Positions 22,603-33,759 of a stretch of 64,000 bases of DNA are shown piece by piece (the first letter of the stretch is position 1; each line of letters starts with the position of its first letter). The position numbers and the translations under genes are program-made. Source of the stretch: Oncomelania hupensis (lineage: Eukaryota > Mollusca > Gastropoda > Littorinimorpha > Pomatiopsidae); assembly GCA_036898135.1 (NCBI GenBank), contig CM072527.1, positions 4,635,373 through 4,699,372 of the forward strand, written 5' to 3'. Below the pieces are notes generated by a model. The model did no database searches, had not been told where the DNA came from, and worked only from the letters and a program-made list of their open reading frames with translations.

Positions 22603-23370
22603 TAGACTAGGAGTGTAATCAGCATGGTGGCCATCTTGAAAAATGGTCACCATATTTCTTTTTGTAATAACTACTGGGATTTAAAAAAAACAACAGGTCT
22701 TAAGTCACAGGTATACCAAATTTGGTGCTTGTAAGGCAAAATCTTCGTCTAATACTTCATAGTATAGTACAAGAGTATAATCGGCATTATGGCCATCTTG
22801 AAAATGGCCGCCATAATGTTTCTTTTTAATGGCTACCGAGCTTTTCTACAAGAAAATATTTTAAATATCAGACATACCAAATTTGGTGCTTTTAGGAGAA
22901 AATCTTCTCATACTTTATATTGTAGACCAAGAGTGTAATCAGCATGGCGGCCATCATTAAAAATGGCCGCCATATTGTTTCTGGTAATGGCTACCGGGCG
23001 TTTGTAAAAGAGTAGGTCTTAAGTAGCGTGTAGACCAAATTTGGTGCTTGTAGGTCGAAATCTTGATTTCATACTCCATAATTATTGTAGAACAAAAGTG
23101 TTGTCGGCATGGCGGCCATCTTGAAAAATGTCCGCCATATTTTTTCTGTTAACGGCCACTGAGCTTTTCTAAAAGAGTAGGTCTTAAGTATCATGTATAC
23201 CAAATGTGGCGCTTGTAGGTCGAAATCTTGGTCGTATACTTCATATTGTAGAACAAGAGTTTAATCGGCATGGCGGCCATCTTAAAAATGGCCGCCATTT
23301 TTTTTAATGGCTACCAGGCTTTTTTGAAATAATAGGTCTTAAATATCATGGACATCAAATTTGGTGGTGG
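22603..23370. repeat. Five-unit tandem array, about 160 bp per unit, each with a hairpin and YY1-like motif
   Basis: Units start near 22603, 22765, 22923, 23088 and 23249, each with TAGACYA/TAGAACA followed by AGAGTNTAATCGGCAT. Each carries GGCGGCCATCTTGAAAA followed by ATGGCCGCCAT, which can fold on itself and includes a GCCATCTTG core like the YY1/Pho recognition site. Each also has TACCAAATTTGGTGCTTGTA, another inverted repeat (CCAAATTTGG). A G run ends the array at 23367-23382. Confidence 0.9.
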
Positions 23371-23715
23371 GGGGGGGGGGGGGAGGAGCTGTTTTGTCAG
23401 TAGTCTGCAATACTAGTTTTTGGTCTTACAAAGCAAGCAATAACTGAACGGAATGCCATAGTACACGGCTAGATAATAAATGCTCAATAACTTTGTTTTG
23501 CGATATTTTTTTTTTTTACATTTTGGATATGTGATAGAGTACATTATTATCTTTCCGATGCAGTAAAAATTATTTTGGATACCCAAAAAAGCAAAATTAA
23601 ACATTTTGCTGCATTCTGGGCTTGGACTAGAAGTGAGTGGCTTTGAGGGAAAAAAAAATATTGAAGGAGAAGAATTTGAGAGTGACGGAGATCCAGTAGA
23701 AGGAAAAGCCGGAGC

Positions 23716-23746
<31 letters not shown>

Positions 23747-23790
23747 AAGAAGAAGAAGAAGAAGAAGAAGAAGAAGAAGAAGAAGAAGAA
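23716..23790. repeat. (GAA)n microsatellite
   Basis: About 25 GAA units. The Lys-rich plus frame is an artefact. Confidence 0.95.
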
Positions 23791-23996
23791 AGTGAATAGT
23801 GTTATAAATAAAAGTAATACGGAAATGAGGGTCCGTAGAATTACTTTAAACAGAAGGCACACACACACACACACACAAAAGATTCTAGATTGATACAGGA
23901 ATGGTTCAGATGGAAATGCAAAGAGTGTATTTGGAAATTTTTATATAAAATGAGAAAGAGAGAAGCTGTGAAAAAGGAAGAGTGAGTACTATACTA

Positions 23997-24085
23997 TTCC
24001 ATACTATACTGTACTATACTGTACTATACTATACTGTACTATACTATACTATACTATACTATACTATACTATACTATACTATACT
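23997..24085. repeat. (ATACT)n pentanucleotide repeat
   Basis: ATACT units mixed with GTACT variants. Confidence 0.95.
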
Positions 24086-24328
24086 AATTTTAAAAAATAT
24101 AAAAAAGAAGGAACTAAGGACATCGTTTAAGAATGAAGGATGATAACTTACTGTAACAGTTATCAGAGTCAAGGAAGGAGGAGGTTGCAATAGTGAAGGA
24201 GATTAATGGGTACTGCTGATCATGGACGGACTGTAGTAAAGTTCCAGAATGATTGAGAAAGACTTCAGGGAGTGGCGAGAAAATGCTTTTCAGAGATGAA
24301 TGAGATATCGAGATATGAGTGAGGTAAT

Positions 24329-24330
<2 letters not shown>

Positions 24331-24388
<58 letters not shown>
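24331..24388. repeat. (GA)n microsatellite
   Basis: About 29 uninterrupted GA units. Confidence 0.95.
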
Positions 24389-24391
<3 letters not shown>

Positions 24392-24787
24392 TAGGAAATA
24401 CCCACAGAAGAATGAGAGAGGTAGTGAGAAGGGATGCAGAAGGTGGTATAGAAGGATTGGTTCATCATGGGAACGCCGATAGCCGTCCGTCCATCTGTCG
24501 CCCTATCCCGTTTCTGCTGAATACTCGGACAGGAAATCGTGTATAGCCTAGAAGTAGAGTACCGGTACGTAATTAAAAAAGTGCTCTTCGACTGTCTCAT
24601 GTTACCCCTGGTACAACAGACTGGATTCGTTGACATCCCGAGTTACAGAATCTGCTTTAAGCAGTAATGCTGGCTGATGCTTTGAAGCAATGGATTTTTT
24701 TTTCTTTTTCTAAATCGATTAAGTTATTGGAGAGCTAGCCTCTTTTGTGGTATTTCCCGTCTTATCTGGAAATTGCTCCTTTTTTTG

Positions 24788-24866
24788 TCCTCCTCCTCCT
24801 CCTCTTTGTTCTCCTCCTCCTCCTCCTCTTTGTTCTCCTCCTCCTCCTTAGTCTCCTCCTCTTTCT
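24788..24866. repeat. (TCC)n with TTTGTTC interruptions
   Basis: TCC runs interrupted twice by TCTTTGTTC, giving a short higher-order repeat of about 30 bp. Confidence 0.85.
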
Positions 24867-24986
24867 TTTTCTCATGGGCGTTTCAGTTCAGTAATCGCCA
24901 GATTACTGAAAGAGATGTCAACTGAACTTTTGTGTTCATGGGTGTGGTCCTTATTTTCGCGACTGACCACTCACTACTAGGTAAAC

Positions 24987-25007
24987 GCGCGCGCGCGCAC
25001 ACACACA

Positions 25008-25041
<34 letters not shown>
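24987..25041. repeat. (CG)n/(CA)n microsatellite
   Basis: A short GC run passes into CA repeats. Confidence 0.9.
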
Positions 25042-25042
<1 letters not shown>

Positions 25043-25306
25043 CCAACGCATTTTAGGCTTGATTTGGGCTCCGATTTCGTCTTCTAGTCGACCGAAAGGT
25101 TACAAGAAACTTTTTTTTTTTAAAATCTGTACCTGTTTATCGGGTAACGAAATATTTCAAAGATTTTTTCTCTTTTTTTTTCCTTTCATGCCCGAAAATC
25201 TGTACGGCAGAATTAACTACTCAAAGGAAAGTCTTTATTTTGTTTTCCACCAATGAATCTTGCTAACAGCATTTTCAAAAAAGTCTACCCTCACCGCAAC
25301 CCTCAC

Positions 25307-25561
25307 CCTATCACACGATGTGCCTAGCTTCACACCCTTACACTTGATGTGCGTAACTTCACACCCTTACACATGATGTGTCTAGCTTCACACTCTCTCA
25401 CACAATGTGCATAGCTTCACACTCACCACACTTGGTGTGCCTAGCTTCACACCGTTACACATGATGTGTCTAGCTTCACACTTACACACGATGTGCCTAG
25501 CTTCACACCCTCACACTTGATGTTCTTATCTTCAAACCCTCACACTTGACGTGCCTAGGTT
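25307..25561. repeat. Minisatellite, about 30-bp unit, eight to nine copies
   Basis: Consensus is close to GATGTGCCTAGCTTCACACC followed by CTTACACAT. Adjacent units alternate between GTGCCTAGC and GTGTCTAGC versions. Confidence 0.9.
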
Positions 25562-25647
25562 CGAGGGTTTGAACCGAGGGAGATTTGGAAAGGGTAGGGG
25601 GGGGGCGGTGATGTAGTCTGGAGAATGAAGCGAAACATCTGTTAGAT

Positions 25648-25650
<3 letters not shown>

Positions 25651-25688
<38 letters not shown>

Positions 25689-25709
25689 TGTTTAGTCTCA
25701 GACTCGCTG

Positions 25710-25757
<48 letters not shown>

Positions 25758-25764
25758 CTCTCTT
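25651..25764. repeat. Opposed (GA)n and (CT)n runs
   Basis: GA run at 25651-25678, then about 35 bp of spacer, then a CT run at 25713-25764 on the same strand. The two arms are mutually complementary, so a long hairpin is possible. Confidence 0.9.
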
Positions 25765-25829
25765 TCAAGTGAGAGGCCTCACCTAGTCTCATCTTTGCGG
25801 TATGATGAGACAGCCCGTATGCGATCAAC

Positions 25830-27377
25830 AAGTTCTTGAAACTGTATTAGTGTTTCATTGTTCATAGAGCCTTCTCGGACGTTGCCCCCGTACTACACTC
25901 TGCGTGATTGCCGTTTGTAGAGAGATAAAAGGCTGTTTCATGTCTGTGATTGCAGTCTTTCTACCTGCTGTACGGTAATTTCACGTGCCGGGCTAGTCTT
26001 TTCCTCTGGCTGAGCAAACTGAAGTACTCATTGGACTGGAAAAAAAACAACAAAGAAATAAAAACTAGAACGTGTGTAGTCAAAATACTAGTCATTTGCA
26101 AAGAAATCATCATGTAAAGGGTGCCACCCTACTATTATAAGCATTATTTTGTTACCAAGATTGTACAGTTCACAAACCGCACTGAGCAGGCCAGTATAGT
26201 CATTGGTGAACTAAGTGAGATAGTAATTGGAGAGACAACCGCAACAAATTCATGAACAAAATACCAGCGCAGCTACTGTTTACTTTGTTTTGCAGGGTTA
26301 CAATAAATTAATAATGGAGCGGTACTAAACAGATTGTCCAAGCAACAAATTAATTATAGTTGTTCAGGTTAAAGGATTGTAAGCGATGGCGTGTCCCGGG
26401 TTTAGTCCCAGGTTTCTTGAGGTCTCAGCATATGCATGATAGTCCAGGACTTTACTGTGAAAGCAATCCTCTTTTACTATGATAGAAGTATTATAGTCAA
26501 AACTAAACTAGTATAGTCAAAATGGTAAGACAAACACGTCCGGTCTTCTCTGGAACTTAGAACTACCTCTCCTTCAGTTATGAAATCTAAAAACCAGTTC
26601 ACAAAAGGCACCGAACATGCTCTTGTTTTTAGTGTAGGTACTTGTAGGACATCCTGATCTTGCGGTTATTCATTCCACTGTTAGTTTTTCTGTGACTCCG
26701 GTATATTGATTTGTCTAGTCTTTGTGAGCAGAACTACTTTGCCTTATAGTGAAATCTGCCACGCGTCGTGCATCTCTGCAAGTTAGACATCGTCAGTGAC
26801 GGAGCATGTAACATAAGACATAAGACCGTACAATTTGACAACAGTAAAATATACAGAACAAACGTTGTCAGTTTGAACCTTCGAGTGCCGGCTGTGTGTT
26901 ATTAAATACTGTGTTTACCCGTCATATTTTCACCTGAATGGTTATTTAAAGTGCGTGTTCCTGGCATATTGTATCGATGGATACCTGACATTCTAGGCAA
27001 TACGCATGTTGACATTTCTACTGCACATCTCATGTTCAGTGTCCACGAACTTTTTGATTAAGTTACCCTAGATTTAAGTCATTTTGATGTTTGGAAGATA
27101 CTTACTACTGCTTGTTGCTGGCACCATGTGCATATAAACATACTTGGATCCCTACTGCACAGATTGCTTTGACTTGCTACGAAAGTTTGATTTTGTGGAC
27201 TTGCATAAGGTTTGGACATAGGGGAGGTTATGAACTTTCTTTGTGCAACTGCAATCCTATGCATAAACATGTGCGGATTTCTGCTGCAAACCTCGCGTTC
27301 CTGTACTTCGAAGGTTTGATGGTGTGTTGGCGTGAGCTAGAATAAAGGCTGGATTTGTGGAGATATTTACCTTTCAC
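25830..27377. other. Non-coding stretch
   Basis: No gene recognised. Two related phrases (CACCATGTGCATATAAACAT near 27122 and CCTATGCATAAACATGTGCG near 27256) suggest an old duplication of about 130 bp. Confidence 0.35.
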
Positions 27378-27427
27378 TATGAAGAAGGACAGACCTCGAC
27401 GATGTTATCATTATCCTAAAGTTCTCA
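27378..27427 (+). other. Possible short coding exon with donor
   Basis: ATG at 27378 opens an in-frame run of 16 codons (MKKDRPRRCYHYPKVL) ending in AG followed by GTAAGT at 27428. Without a downstream exon this remains speculative. Confidence 0.12.
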
Positions 27428-27432
27428 GGTAA

Positions 27433-27553
27433 GTTCTTCTTCTTCTTCTTCTTCTTCTTCTTCTTCTTCTTCTTCTTCTTCTTCTTCTTCTTCTTCTTTT
27501 TCTTCTTCTTCTCCTCCTCCTTCTCCTCCTCCTCCCCCCCCTCTCTCTCTCTC
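27433..27553. repeat. (TTC)n to (TCC)n to (CT)n compound repeat
   Basis: About 25 TTC units passing into TCC and CT runs. Confidence 0.95.
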
Positions 27554-28409
27554 TCATCCACTCCTTCCGTGCTTCCCCCCCACCCCTATCCTCTCACACT
27601 ATTTTTTCCATACCTCTCCAATGCGTAAGACTGTCATTATATACCTAAATTAATGCATTGCATGTTACCAGACTAGCCAAAATGTGGCATAGTATTGTGT
27701 ATAAACTACAAGCTAATGTATTGTGGCAGGAAAACACACAAACACAACACAGCACATCCCAACACAACACCGCGTAGATCAAACGTATCAAGTGTTAATA
27801 TTTTTAAAAAAAAAAAAAACGCGTACAATCAAACGTATTAGGTATCAGTCATTTTGGAAACTCGACATAAACTGTGATATGTGAATAATTCTTGTGCATT
27901 GTGAAATGGCTGTGGCGTGCGTGTTTCCAATGATCGACTGTCTGTCGCTGTGTTGATTATCCCGGACCACGACTATTTGCTTGCATTATCCCGCTGCTAC
28001 TTTTGCATGAAATGGTGCATTCTCACGTGCAGGCTGATGTTGAGCTCTCTGTCTCTCACCTGCTGGAAGGTAGTAATTAGTGTTATTGCAGTATCCATCA
28101 TTCTGCTATATAACAGCGTGGTCTGTCACGCAGTATTGTCCTTGTGAAGTCTGATCTAGTCCCGGAACACCTTTGAGCTTGGCAGAGTAGAAGGAGTGGG
28201 GTGGGGTTGGGAGGTTTCGACGACGTTTTCAGCACACGAGTATTCAAACCCGCAATGTTTCACTCTCCTGGTGTGGGTAAAACTTGGGTTAATTAAAGAG
28301 GTATACAAAGTTCAGTCTGTTAGTACGTATCCAACATTCAAGTACTGCGGAGCTTTAGGTTTTAACAATCTTTAAACTTAGTTTAAGTAAGACTAAGACT
28401 ATGCATGAT
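27554..28409. other. Non-coding stretch
   Basis: No supported gene. The 76-codon plus frame at 27917-28147 has hydrophobic stretches but no recognised family. Confidence 0.35.
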
Positions 28410-28985
28410 TATCTACCATAAGTAAGAATTGTATGTATGACTTTATCTACCATAATATTTTGTATTACCTTACTCTTCTATAGAAAGTGTAATTTGTTAT
28501 GATACTATACCATAAGAATTTTGTATAGCTTTATCTACCATAAGAGAAGAATTTGTATTACATCTCTACCATAAGAATTTTATATAGCTTTATAAGAATA
28601 AGAATTTGTATCTACATTATCTACCAATTTGTATTACTATATACCATAAGTAAGAATTTGTATGACTTTATCTACCATAAGTAAGAATTTGTATGACTAT
28701 ATCTTCCATACAAATGTATATTACTTTATCTACAATGAATATGAATTTTGTATTAATATATCTACCACAAGTAAGAATTTGTATGACTTTATCTACCATA
28801 AGTAAGAATTTGTATGACTTTATCTACCATAAGTCAGAATTAAGAATTTGTACAGCTTTTATCTACCCTGCGTAAGAATTTGTACGGCTTTTATCTGCCA
28901 TAAGTACGACTTTGTATTACTTTTATCTACCATAAGTAAGAATGTGTATAACTTTATCTACCATTTATAAGTAAGACTTTGTATG
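28410..28985. repeat. AT-rich minisatellite, about 33-bp unit
   Basis: Consensus is close to TAAGTAAGAATTTGTATGAC followed by TTTATCTACCA. At least 15 recognisable units of varying length occur, best preserved around 28770-28840. Confidence 0.9.
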
Positions 28986-29063
28986 ACTTTATTCAACTTT
29001 GTACTATGTATGTAGTGGGAGGTTGTAGCATTAATAATTATCATTATACATTGCAGATTACAC

Positions 29064-29140
29064 ACATCAGACCGGTCCTGATTTGGCTCGGAAGAGTCCG
29101 CTGGACCTAAAGCAATAATCATGTAATGTAATGTAACACA
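29064..29140 (+). mobile_element. 3'-terminal fragment of the 706-bp repeat family
   Basis: CCGGTCCTGATTTGGCTCGG and GAGTCCGCTGGACCTAAAGC are identical to the ends of 35678-36383 and 59054-59759. The tail here is (TAATG)n-like instead of (AATC)n. The copy is strongly 5'-truncated. Confidence 0.85.
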
Positions 29141-29149
29141 CATCAGAAC

Positions 29150-29650
29150 CCGAAGTTGTAGTGTTTCACCTGTAGAAAGAGGAAACCAAAGTTTGCATAA
29201 ATAACAGGAAGTAGGTGTCTGGCCTAGAGTGATTGGGCTAGAGTTAGATGATAGCATCCTGCAGTTTACCTGTTCTTTGGGGGTTCACGTCTTTTCAAGT
29301 CTTCTCTTCTTTGACTACGTCGTAACAATGTCAGTTGGTCTTCGAGGCAGTACCATGCATTTCTCACCTGTCATCTTAATTGACATATATTTAAGGTGAC
29401 ACCTGGCGGCACAATGGGGGTCCAAGCTGACCGTGAAATAGGGGACCGAGGTGTATGGGCCTACTACATTGTCTTATATCCAGCCCTTTGTAGTACACAC
29501 TTAGGTTTATGTTAGCCCTTTGCTTTACTCTTCAATATTTCTGCTGACTCCGCCAAATAATTATTAGCAATCTGCTGTTTATAACTGACATCAATTTTTA
29601 ATTTTATTAATTCCCGAGCTATTTAATAGCTTTGGTTTATTTATTGTTGT
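29150..29650. other. Non-coding stretch
   Basis: No gene or repeat family recognised. Confidence 0.35.
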
Positions 29651-29659
29651 CGTTCTTTT

Positions 29660-29862
29660 TTATATTTTAAAACTTTATTATCATTAATACCTTTATTTTC
29701 AATATTATATTTATTAGAATTAAAATCTTTGTCATCATTAACATCATTATTATCACTAATACCTTTATTTTCAATATAATCTTTATTATAATTAAAATCT
29801 TTGTAATCATTAACACCTTTATTATCATTAATATCTTTATTGTCATGAATATGATGTCTAAT
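29660..29862. repeat. AT-rich imperfect tandem repeat
   Basis: Recurring ATCATTAATACCTTTATT and TTCAATATAATCTTTATT phrases, with an approximate 84-bp higher-order period. Asn/Asp/Lys-rich minus-strand frames are artefacts. Confidence 0.75.
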
Positions 29863-30023
29863 ATCACACAATGTGAAATTGACGTTTAATGAATTATAAA
29901 TAGAATAAACCCAGATTTTAGTGTTTTTACCTGTACTCGTGCGTGCCCGTGTTTTATCCGTCTTTTCTGTGAGACAGACAGGCAGACTGACAGGCTAACA
30001 TCAGATAAAGACTGACAGACAGG

Positions 30024-30024
30024 C

Positions 30025-30119
<95 letters not shown>

Positions 30120-30137
30120 GTGAGTGAGTGAGTGAGT
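30024..30137. repeat. (TG)n-(GA)n-(GAGT)n compound microsatellite
   Basis: TG run, then about 38 GA units, then GAGT units. Confidence 0.95.
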
Positions 30138-30139
30138 CT

Positions 30140-30815
30140 CTCTCTCTTTCTTTCTCTCGCGCGCGAGAGGTAGTTGATATTGATGATAATGATATTTCTC
30201 TAGCTTCTCCTTCTACTCGCCCACTCCACCCCACACCTCATTATCTGCTATTCCTCATCATCTTCTTCCTCTACACCATAATTGTTCCTATCTAAATCTA
30301 AACCTGTGTTCCCCTTCTCTATATTAGAACGATAAAGTAAGGTTGAAGGAGATAAAACACACCAGATTGATAGATTCTATATAAAAAGCATGTACGTGTT
30401 GCGCTAACACGCTTCGTCAGGTGTTAATACAACTCAACAACTCTATATAGCTCAACTTTATCTTCATACAACTGGATCGTAGGAAATGGAGATCCGTAAC
30501 CTCTGTATTGTCTGTGTCCGCAAAGTTACGGGTGATGTGTTGAGTAGGGGAGGGAAGATGGATACGTGTATGGTATGGAGTGTAGTATATGTTATTGTCG
30601 TCGCTGAACCCACCTTCCGCGTGTTCCCCGTGTTTGTCAACTATAGTTAGGCGCAGACCAGGTACTTGAACTAATCCTGTCTTACTCTCGCGACAATGTG
30701 ATGAATAACTCTTCAGACCACAACAGCCTGAAGGTCTTCGTGGCCTTGTGAATTAAATGAGACATGCAAAACTTTGGAGACAATTGTGTAGAAACAATAC
30801 GAGTAAACGATAGGG
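30140..30815. other. Non-coding stretch
   Basis: No gene recognised. Confidence 0.35.
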
Positions 30816-30817
30816 AG

Positions 30818-30965
30818 TGCAGTTTTTGTGTGTGATTATTCTGTGCTGTTTTTGTTTTTTATAATAAGATCGGAAGAACAATTTTTGTGTGTGATTATTC
30901 TGTTGTTTTTGGTTTTCATAATAAGATAGGACGAGCAATTTGTGTGATTATTCTGTGCTGGTTTT
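30818..30965. repeat. About 62-bp tandem repeat, 2.5 units
   Basis: Repeated TTTTTGTGTGTGATTATTCT followed by GTTTTT and ATAATAAGATMGGAMGA. Confidence 0.85.
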
Positions 30966-31123
30966 GTGTTTCGGTGAGAGTGCTCTAGGAAGAAAATTAT
31001 CGTCGCTTCTTGTGTAATATATAGGTAAAGAGGTTTGCGGTACACTAACTCTTTTGCGGACAGTTTGCGACAGAAGATGTTTAAATCCTCTGTTTCTATC
31101 ACAGTGTAATTGCACGAATTCTG

Positions 31124-31196
31124 AAGGCTGTAGCTCAGTGGTAGAGCGTTCTCCTGGCACACCGATAACACAGGCTCGAATCGCTTGGTGGGCAAG
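31124..31196 (+). tRNA. tRNA-like sequence, probably pseudogene or SINE head
   Basis: Has an intact A-box region (TAGCTCAGTGGTAGAGCG at 31131-31148) and a B-box-like GGCTCGAATCG at 31173-31183, spaced as in a tRNA. The acceptor arms do not pair well and the anticodon arm is degenerate. A working tRNA is unlikely. It may be a tRNA pseudogene or the head of a further SINE. Confidence 0.4.
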
Positions 31197-31867
31197 ATAA
31201 AAGTGGACATTTGTCACTGTCAATATGTCTTGGGAGTATGATTGATTGGTGGTTCAGTGTTGATTTAGATTACTTAGTTCCTTGGATGGTTGTCACCGTC
31301 TACCATATCGCCGGTGGTGGGTGTGCCTTCAATGACGTTAAACTTCAATGACGTTAAACTTCAATGACGTTATTAAACTTCAGTGATAGTCTTCGAAGGA
31401 TACCATATCCTTCATTGTATGCTTATGCTTGTGAAATGCAGCAATAACATTATGTATGGTGCGGATTTTATTCATTTAATGAATCTGACAGTTGTGAAAA
31501 TTACACAGTGACAGAACCTATCAGCGTACTGATTGTGTCGCGAAGAACAAGAAGATGGGAGGGGGAGAAGAAGGAGCAGAAAGCGCTTGCCAGTTCTCTT
31601 ACATCATTTCTGAAGAATGGCGCGGGGTGGAATCAAAGATAAAACATATATCTTCTAACTGCTTAGTGTTGTCAGTGTATCTATTCATCTACTTTCGCTT
31701 GTCAGTCCAGCGTAACTGGGAAACGGTGTTATCAATGAGAGAACTTGGCGTCAGGACGTTCATGGGAGACCGATCACAGTAAAAGGGTATCCTTATTAAT
31801 TTTCACCAGAAATAGTCAGTCAGGAGTAGTGGGAATCGTCACGGTATAGTAATAATAGTAATTATTA

Positions 31868-31979
31868 TTATTTATTTTGTAAAGCGCACTTATCCGATAA
31901 CATCTGCTCAAAGCGCATAAAACATCAAGACCCGCAATGCACAAACACGTAAAACACGACATAATACCAATAATAACAC

Positions 31980-32039
<60 letters not shown>

Positions 32040-33240
32040 GTAATAATGAGCGAGGTAAAATACATAGAACAGGTACAAATAAAGTAAACGTAAAAACATT
32101 AATATAATTTCACTAAGTGACAATATTAATGAATGAGATAAAACATAGAAGAAGAGGGAGACAGAAAAAGACGTGGGAGGACAACATTCGAGAATAGACT
32201 GGCTTGACATTGAGCTAACATGAGGGTTGCTGAGGACAGAGAAAGATGGAGCACGCTGGTTAAACGATCATCTGTGGTAGCCCAACGACCTTCGATTTAC
32301 GGGATAGGATAGAAGGACATGTTTATAAGAATAAAAACGCTTAATAGATAAATAATCATTTTAAAATTCCGACTACAGCGCAAGATATCCTCACATCTTC
32401 CTCTCCAGACCCAACAAAGCTCTCGCCACTCACCCCCTGCTAACCCGAACACTCTCTTACCAAATACTTAAAAGGTGACTACCATATATCTCGTCACACA
32501 CAGGCACATACACACGCCATTCTAGATCACTCGTACACATGTGTACATGTTGCATATTGTGGGGCACGCCAACCACAGGAATAAATGTTAACCTTGATGA
32601 CTGGTGTTAGAAAGAGCTCATGAAAGTTACTTATTGAACAGATGAGTTTTTAGCCTATTTTGAAAGTTGTGAGGCACTGAACTTGCTGGAGAGATATAGG
32701 AAGAGAATTCCAAGTTGTAGACCCAAACACAAAGAACGTTTCCCAAGTGTACTCTATGAATACGCCGGGTCCGAGAGAAGAGAAACGCTTGCAGAACGTA
32801 AAGATCGTGCAGGTGTGTATGGATGACGAAGGTCAGAGAGATAAGATGCGAAAGATTAGGAGTGTATGCAGTGGAAACAGAGAACGGATTTGTTTTATTC
32901 AATACGGGCTTTGACTGGCAACTCCAGAACCGTTTCAGTGCAGCCAAAGACAATCTCGATACGTTTATAAAGAAGGCCATGATCTATTTTGTCAGGGGCT
33001 GCGGACAAATCCAGCAGCGATAGCAATAGATCATTGACCACGCGCGTGCTGTTTCTGTGCAGTGACTTTTGCGATAGGCTGACTGGAAGGGTTATAGAAG
33101 ATTGTGTTTTTGAAGATGAGACACGAGTTGAGAAAGCACAACATGTTCAAGAACTTTTGAAAGAAATGGCAGGTTTGAAACGGGGCGATAGTTTTTTTTT
33201 TTAAAATCATTTGAATCCAGTTTGGCGCTCTTCGTGATTT
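31868..33240 (+). mobile_element. Unclassified interspersed repeat, interrupted by a LINE fragment
   Basis: Opens with the widespread phrase TTGTAAAGCGCACTTATCC and CTCAAAGCGCATAAAACA. It later contains GATGAGTTTTTAGCC, TTGCTGGAGAGATATAGGAA, TTCCAAGTTGTAG and CAGGTTTGAAACGGGGCGAT. I associate these with dispersed repeats in marine invertebrates, but cannot name the family. A (TAA)n run lies at 31980-32040 and the LINE piece at 32147-32312. Ends are approximate, and frames within are not convincing genes. Confidence 0.3.
32147..32312 (+). pseudogene. LINE ORF2 3'-end fragment, copy 3
   Basis: Only the last 165 bp of the LINE: GGGAGACAGAAAAAGACGTG, TGAGGGTTGCTGAGGACAGA, CCCAACGACCTTCGATTTAC, then GGGATAGGATAG. 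A 7-bp ATAGAAG occurs at both edges and may be the target duplication. The copy is heavily 5'-truncated. Confidence 0.85.
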
Positions 33241-33308
33241 TCAGTTTCGGCATAGTGCTTACCGAATGGGTTTCAGCGTTGTACTTACTGTTTTAACTTA
33301 GTAGCAAT

Positions 33309-33317
<9 letters not shown>

Positions 33318-33360
<43 letters not shown>

Positions 33361-33368
33361 AGGGAGGG
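33318..33368. repeat. (GT)n-(GA)n-(GGGA)n compound repeat
   Basis: Short GT run, GA run, then GGAG/GGGA units. Confidence 0.9.
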
Positions 33369-33614
33369 GGGAGGGGCGGTCTGCATTTGGAAATTGCGTC
33401 GCCAGGTCCTTCTATGATGCCGTTTTATTTCGTTCTGAATATTTTGTGAATACAGTCAGTGGACTGCTTCATTTAATGCGTAGATTATTTCACACATGCC
33501 ATCGCACGGATCGTGAGCATCCCATGTCATAGACGGGTGACAGGCGGCTACACAAATTCACCCTGCAAGCACTAGGTCCATTTTCACCACATATTCGGTC
33601 CCCCCAGGAGTGTA

Positions 33615-33750
33615 CTCAGAGGTCTGGACGTCAGACAAAGCGCCCAAAGGCTGCAGGTGGGCGCCTCGGGTGGCCTGAGTTAGATCCTGTATCGGCCAGC
33701 GCCTTCAGCAAACCTTGAGCTTGAAAAGCGCTAGACTATATTTGAGCGAT
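33615..33750 (+). mobile_element. SINE family C fragment
   Basis: CTCAGAGGTCTGGACGTCAG, CGCCCAAAGGCTGCAGGTGG, GGCCTGAGTTAGATCCTGTA and TTGAAAAGCGCTAGACTATA. A-box-like and B-box-like blocks are both present, and the tail is short. Confidence 0.75.
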
Positions 33751-33759
33751 TAGGTAAAT

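Noticed and set aside
30867..30879. AGATCGGAAGAAC, which looks like the start of a sequencing adapter
   Set aside because: The match breaks after 11-12 bases, and the word is one unit of a local 62-bp tandem repeat whose sister unit reads AGATAGGACGAGC. It is therefore native sequence.
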